64,000 nucleotides of DNA, from positions 303,021 to 367,020 of the forward strand of contig JADZDM010000012.1 in the NCBI GenBank assembly GCA_020851035.1. The letters run 5' to 3'. Positions 60,202 to 64,000 of the stretch are shown piece by piece. Both the position numbers and the translations under genes were made by a program. This DNA comes from Gemmatimonadaceae bacterium (lineage in GTDB: Bacteria > Gemmatimonadota > Gemmatimonadetes > Gemmatimonadales > Gemmatimonadaceae). The notes beneath the pieces were generated by a model. It made no database searches, had not been told where the DNA came from, and saw nothing but the letters and a program-made list of their open reading frames with translations. Each line of letters begins with the position of its first letter. Positions within the stretch are counted from its first letter, which is position 1.

Positions 60202-61052
60202 CCGTGCCGTTGCTTGGCGAGACGATCCGTGCCCTCGCCGCCACGCCGGCCGGCACCCCGCTTCCCGCGCACGCCCGCGATGTGGTGACGCAGCTGCTCG
60301 ACGCCCTCGAGCGCGGCGAGCTGCGCGCCGCCGAGCGCGCGGACGACGGCGAGTGGCACGCCGTGCCGTGGGTCAAGCAGGGGATCCTGCTCGCCTTCCG
60401 CGTGGGCCAGCTGGTCGACATGACGCCGACGAGCGACGTGACCGCGTTCTCCTTCGTCGACAAGGACACGATGCCGCCGCGCCAGTTCGGCGTGCGCGAT
60501 GGCGTGCGGGTGGTGCCCGGCGGCAGCACGGTGCGTCGCGGGGCGTACCTCGCGCCGGGCGTCGTCTGCATGCCGCCGATGTACGTGAACGTGGGGAGCT
60601 GGGTTGGCGCGGGCACGATGATCGACTCGCACGCGCTGGTCGGCAGCTGCGCCCAGATCGGCGCGCGCGTGCACCTCAGCGCCGCCGCTCAGATCGGCGG
60701 CGTGCTGGAGCCGATCAACGCCTCGCCCGTCGTGATCGAGGACGACGTGATCGTCGGCGGGAACTGCGGGGTGTACGAGGGGACGGTGGTGCGGCAGGGC
60801 GCGGTGCTCGGCGCGGGCGTTGTGCTCACGCGCGGCACGCCGGTGTTCGACCTCGTGCACGAACGCGTCTATCGCGGCTCGTCCACACACCCCCTGGTGA
60901 TCCCGGCGGACGCCGTGGTGGTGCCGGGGGGCCGTCGTATGCGTGGCCCGTGGGCCGAGGCCGAGGGGCTCAGCCTGCAGACGCCGGTCATCGTGAAGTA
61001 CCGGGACGACAAGACCGATCTCGCCACCACCCTCGAGTCGTGGCTGCGATGA
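60198..61052 (+). CDS. dapD: Tetrahydrodipicolinate N-succinyltransferase DapD
   Basis: Transfers succinyl from succinyl-CoA to tetrahydrodipicolinate, which together with DapE defines the succinylase route. The 284-residue protein has an N-terminal helical domain (DALERGELRAAERADDGEWH, then WVKQGILLAFR) and a left-handed beta-helix of hexapeptide repeats (MPPMYVNVGSWVGAGTMIDS, GSCAQIGARVHLSAAAQIGG, VIVGGNCGVYEGTVV), exactly as in DapD. DapC, the aminotransferase between DapD and DapE, is not in the window. ATG overlaps dapA; end overlaps aroA. Confidence 0.95.
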   Translation: MTVPLLGETIRALAATPAGTPLPAHARDVVTQLLDALERGELRAAERADDGEWHAVPWVKQGILLAFRVGQLVDMTPTSDVTAFSFVDKDTMPPRQFGVRDGVRVVPGGSTVRRGAYLAPGVVCMPPMYVNVGSWVGAGTMIDSHALVGSCAQIGARVHLSAAAQIGGVLEPINASPVVIEDDVIVGGNCGVYEGTVVRQGAVLGAGVVLTRGTPVFDLVHERVYRGSSTHPLVIPADAVVVPGGRRMRGPWAEAEGLSLQTPVIVKYRDDKTDLATTLESWLR

Positions 61053-62320
61053 GCGCGGTGCGCAGCCTCACCGTCCCCGGGGACAAGTCACTCTCGCACC
61101 GGGCACTGATGTTCGCGGCGCTCGGCACGGGCGAGTCGGTGCTGCGCGGCGTGCTGCCGTCGGCCGACGTGCGGAACACCGCCGGCGTGCTGCAGGCGCT
61201 GGGCGTGGATGTTCCCACGGCGTGGGGGACGGACGAGGTGTTGCGCATCCGCGGACTCGGGCGCCGCGGGCTGCGCGCACCATCGCGCACGCTCGACTGC
61301 GGCAACAGCGGCACCACCACGCGCCTCATGGCGGGCGTGGTGGCCGGCCATCCGCTTTCCGGCACCTTCGTGGGCGACGCGAGCCTCAGCCGCCGCCCCA
61401 TGCGCCGCGTCGCGCGGCCGCTGACGGCGATGGGCGCGACGTTCAGCTTCGACGGCGATGACGGCCTGCCCATGACGGTGCGCGGTGGTGACCTGCAGCC
61501 GATCGACTGGGTCAGCCCGACCGCCAGCGCGCAGGTCAAGAGCGCGATCCTGCTCGCGGCACTGGTGGCCGGCGTGTCGGCACGCGTCCAGGAACCCACC
61601 CGCTCGCGCGACCATACGGAGCGCATGCTCGCGGCCCTTGGCGCTCCGGTCATCGTGACCGAGGATGCCGTGCTGCTGGATCCCGTCGACCAGCTCGCCC
61701 CACTCCACTTCGAGGTGCCAGGGGATCCGTCGTCGGCGCTGTTCATGATCGCCAGCGCCGTGCTGCGCGGCCTGCCGCTCGAGGTGCGCAACGTCGGCAT
61801 CAACGCCACGCGGCGCGGGGCGTTCCCGGTGCTGCAGCGCATGGGTGTCGCGATCACCTTCGCCAATGAGCGCGAGGCCGGCGGTGAGCCGGTGGCCGAC
61901 ATCCACGTCGCACCATCCGGCGGCCTGCACGGCGTGGAGATCGGCGCGGCGGAGGTGCCGTCGCTCATCGACGAGATCCCGGTCCTGGCCTGCCTTGCCG
62001 CCTGCGCCACCGGCGAGACGCGCATCACCGGCGCCGCGGAGCTGCGCGTGAAGGAGAGCGACCGGATCACGGCGGTCGTGTCCAACCTGCGCGCGATCGG
62101 TGCCGATGCCGATGAACTGCCCGACGGGATGGTGATCCACGGCGGGGCCTGGACGCTGTCGGGCGCCATCGTCACGCATGCCGACCACCGCATCGCCATG
62201 GCCTTCGGCGTCCTCGGCGCGCTGGGGGCGAACGCGATCCGCGTCGATGACCCGGCCTGCGTGGACGTGTCGTTCCCGGGCTTCTGGGAGGCGCTTTCGG
62301 CCATCGGGGGAGCGCGATGA
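61049..62320 (+). CDS. aroA: 3-phosphoshikimate 1-carboxyvinyltransferase (EPSP synthase)
   Basis: Joins shikimate 3-phosphate and phosphoenolpyruvate in the chorismate pathway. The 423-residue protein has PGDKSLSHRALMFAALGTG, the LDCGNSGTTTRLMAGVVAG signature, GDASLSRRPM (the RP(M) substrate loop), SAQVKSAILLA, EPTRSRDHTERML, DEIPVLACLAA, and RVKESDRI in the form LRVKESDRITAV, all catalytic residues present. The HTERML and GNSGT positions are unmodified. ATG overlaps dapD, end overlaps cmk, so an aromatic-pathway gene is coupled to the lysine operon. Confidence 0.96.
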   Translation: MSAVRSLTVPGDKSLSHRALMFAALGTGESVLRGVLPSADVRNTAGVLQALGVDVPTAWGTDEVLRIRGLGRRGLRAPSRTLDCGNSGTTTRLMAGVVAGHPLSGTFVGDASLSRRPMRRVARPLTAMGATFSFDGDDGLPMTVRGGDLQPIDWVSPTASAQVKSAILLAALVAGVSARVQEPTRSRDHTERMLAALGAPVIVTEDAVLLDPVDQLAPLHFEVPGDPSSALFMIASAVLRGLPLEVRNVGINATRRGAFPVLQRMGVAITFANEREAGGEPVADIHVAPSGGLHGVEIGAAEVPSLIDEIPVLACLAACATGETRITGAAELRVKESDRITAVVSNLRAIGADADELPDGMVIHGGAWTLSGAIVTHADHRIAMAFGVLGALGANAIRVDDPACVDVSFPGFWEALSAIGGAR

Positions 62321-63003
62321 GCCAGCCGCTCGTGATCGCGATCGACGGCCCCGCAGCGTCGGGCAAGTCGAGCACCGCCCAGTGGGTGGCGCGCCAGCTG
62401 GGGATCTTCCACGTCGACAGCGGCGCGTTCTACCGCGCCCTGACGGCGGTGGCACTGGAAGGGGAGCCGGACCGGTCGCGATGGACCGCGGCGGGGGTGG
62501 TCGCGGGCGGGGCCCGGGTCAGCGTCGTGCCCGGGGAGCGCACCTTCATCCCGCTGATCGACGGCGTGCGGGACGACGACCGCCTGCGCGGCAGCGAGGT
62601 CACCGCCGGCGTCTCGGTGGTGGCGTCGATGGCCGAGGCCCGGGCATGGGTGAACGCCCAGGTGCGGGCCGCCGCGCGCGAGCACCCGGTGGTGGTCGAC
62701 GGGCGCGACATCGGCACGGTGGTGTTCCCGGACGCCACGCTCAAGATCTTCCTCGTGGCCGACTCCTGGGAGCGGGCGCGCCGCCGGCTGCAGCAGCGGC
62801 TGGGCCGCGCGCCGGCCGAGGACGAGATCGCCGAGGAAACCGAGGCGCTGGTGCGCCGGGACGCGGCCGACCGTACCCAGACGGTCCAGGCGCTCGATGC
62901 CGTGATGCTGGACACCACGTACCTGACGCAGGCGGACCAGGTCGCCAGGATCGTGGCGCTGGCCCGGGCAGCCCTCGACCGCGGCGCCGACGCGGACGGC
63001 TGA
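62317..63003 (+). CDS. cmk: Cytidylate kinase
   Basis: Phosphorylates CMP and dCMP. The 228-residue protein has the P-loop IAIDGPAASGKSSTAQWVAR, the substrate motif DSGAFYRALTAVAL, VVDGRDIGTVVFPDATLKIFL, and RRRLQQRL in the lid. ATG overlaps the aroA stop as ATGA, the last of the 4-nt overlaps of this operon. The aroA-cmk-rpsA order is widely conserved; here rpsA has its own promoter in the 174-bp gap that follows. Confidence 0.95.
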   Translation: MSQPLVIAIDGPAASGKSSTAQWVARQLGIFHVDSGAFYRALTAVALEGEPDRSRWTAAGVVAGGARVSVVPGERTFIPLIDGVRDDDRLRGSEVTAGVSVVASMAEARAWVNAQVRAAAREHPVVVDGRDIGTVVFPDATLKIFLVADSWERARRRLQQRLGRAPAEDEIAEETEALVRRDAADRTQTVQALDAVMLDTTYLTQADQVARIVALARAALDRGADADG

Positions 63004-63047
63004 GCGGGGCGAGGGCCGGGGAGGGCTAACGGGTGGGAACAGCCGCG

Positions 63048-63076
63048 TTGCCCGGCGTCGGGAGCCGTGCTAGCTT
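63048..63076 (+). promoter_or_regulatory. Promoter of rpsA (TTGCCC-N17-TAGCTT)
   Basis: TTGCCC at 63048-63053, 17-nt spacer, TAGCTT at 63071-63076, predicted start near 63083. The leader of about 95 nt contains a small hairpin, GGCCC (63096-63100) with GGGCC (63107-63111), and no clear ribosome-binding site before the rpsA ATG. Confidence 0.6.
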
Positions 63077-63177
63077 CCACGGTTCGCATTTCGCCGGCCC
63101 CGAAACGGGCCGCGGGATTCCCTAGCCTCGGCGCGGCGAGCTCACCATTCCGCGCACGTCCTGAGCCACACACTTCA

Positions 63178-64000
63178 TGTCCGAGTCCGAAGTCGAGAAT
63201 CCACTCGACGCCACCGCAACCGGCACGGTGTTGACAGCCCGCGAGAAGCGCGATCTCCAGCGCTCGCAGCTTCGACCGCTTGCCAACCGCCGCCCTGAAC
63301 TCTACGAGGAAGACGAATACACCTCGGAAGACTACGAGCGGATGATCGCGATGTACCAGGGCACGATGGCCTCGATCGAAGAAGGTGAGATCGTCAAGGC
63401 CACCGTCATGGAGATCCGCGAGAACCTCGTCATCCTCGACATCGGCTTCAAGTCGGAAGGCTCGATCCCGCTCGAGGAGTTCAAGGACCTGCCTGACCTC
63501 AAGGCCGGCGATGTGGTGGAGGTGCTGCTCGAGCACCTCGAGGACCAGGAAGGCTCCGTCGTCCTGTCCAAGAAGAAGGCCGACTTCATGCGCGTGTGGG
63601 AACGCATCCGCGGTGCCTACGAAAGCGACCAGCCGGTCACCGGTACGCTCGTCAAGAAGATCAAGGGTGGCGTCGTCGTCGACCTCATGGGCGTCGATGC
63701 GTTCCTCCCGGGTTCGCAGATCGCGCTCCGTCGCGTCCCGAACATCGACGAGCTGCTCGGACAGACGTACGACTTCAAGATCATCAAGCTCAACAAGCGT
63801 CGCCGCAACATCGTCGTCTCGCGCCGAGTGATCCTCGAGAACGAGCGCGCCGGCAAGCGCGAGAAGCTGATGAAGGAGCTCGAGAAGGACCAGGTGCGGA
63901 AGGGCGTCGTCAAGAACATCACCGACTTCGGTGCCTTCATCGACCTCGGTGGCGTCGACGGCCTGCTGCACATCACGGACATGTCGTGGGGCCGCATCTC
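63178..64000 (+). CDS. rpsA: 30S ribosomal protein S1, N-terminal part (continues beyond window)
   Basis: S1 unfolds and docks mRNA on the 30S subunit. The visible 274 codons start MSESEVENPLDATATGTV, with an acidic N-terminal tail. OB-fold S1 repeats follow: GEIVKATVMEIRENLVILDIG with KSEGSIPLEEF, then VTGTLVKKIKGGVVVDLMGV with DAFLPGSQI, and the start of a third, KGVVKNITDFGAFIDLGGVD with GLLHITDMSWGRI. The frame is open to the window end. ATG at 63178 lacks a strong Shine-Dalgarno, as is common for rpsA, where translation is self-regulated. Confidence 0.96.

Overview
The window is 64 kb of a high-GC (about 70 %) bacterial chromosome with compact, mostly co-directional operons. No rRNA, CRISPR array, insertion sequence, integrase or phage gene is visible. 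The gene set (RNase Y, MutS2, Rex, UvrA2, a large secreted Asp-box/VPS10-type protein, an outer-membrane protein, lysine made through diaminopimelate) points to a diderm Gram-negative. Gemmatimonadota is my best guess, inferred from overall impression and not from a phylogenetic test.

Layout. 1-2474: dnaJ (cut by the window edge), prmA, rsmE, hinT. 2521-12491: information-processing genes rpsU, yqeY, mutS2, dnaG, recJ, rsmD, coaD, pta, rsmA. 12501-13198: rex on the minus strand with a perfect Rex operator just upstream. 13439-19865: DEDDh exonuclease, metallo-beta-lactamase-fold hydrolase, a 987-residue secreted Asp-box protein (minus) and an APC permease. 19869-29082 (minus): a three-gene accessory operon of a type II pantothenate kinase and two hybrid NRPS/PKS proteins, A-PCP-KS-AT(degenerate) and AT-ACP-aminotransferase. 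29372-32037: dps, an SRPBCC protein and a lipoprotein amidohydrolase. 32090-37576: infC-rpmI-rplT, pheS-pheT, a coiled-coil protein and zapA. 37598-37765: a promoter and a rod-like RNA, probably 6S RNA. 37801-47276: rny, folD, xseA, xseB, ispA, dxs, nadK, recN. 47281-54748: an outer-membrane protein, a six-hairpin-glycosidase-like protein, tRNA-Gly(GCC), an acidic small protein, uvrA2 and a Qnr-like pentapeptide protein. 54926-63003: tRNA-Leu(UAA), then eight tightly packed genes dapE-asd-lysC-dapB-dapA-dapD-aroA-cmk. From 63178: rpsA, cut by the window end.

How the parts work together. Most of the window is housekeeping: ribosome proteins and rRNA modification, replication and repair, CoA and acetyl-phosphate metabolism, isoprenoid precursors, NADP, lysine/peptidoglycan and aromatic precursors. 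The accessory part is the assembly line at 20-29 kb. It should load an amino acid, extend it once with malonate supplied by an AT carried on the second protein, and aminate the beta-keto group. The neighbouring pantothenate kinase could feed CoA and the phosphopantetheine arm.

Regulation readable from sequence: a recurrent promoter of the form TTG(A/C)C-N17/18-TA(G/C)CTT; several genes whose -10 box lies exactly 6 nt before the ATG (leaderless candidates); an infC leader with a terminator-like hairpin and an apparent ATT start codon; and Rex autoregulation.
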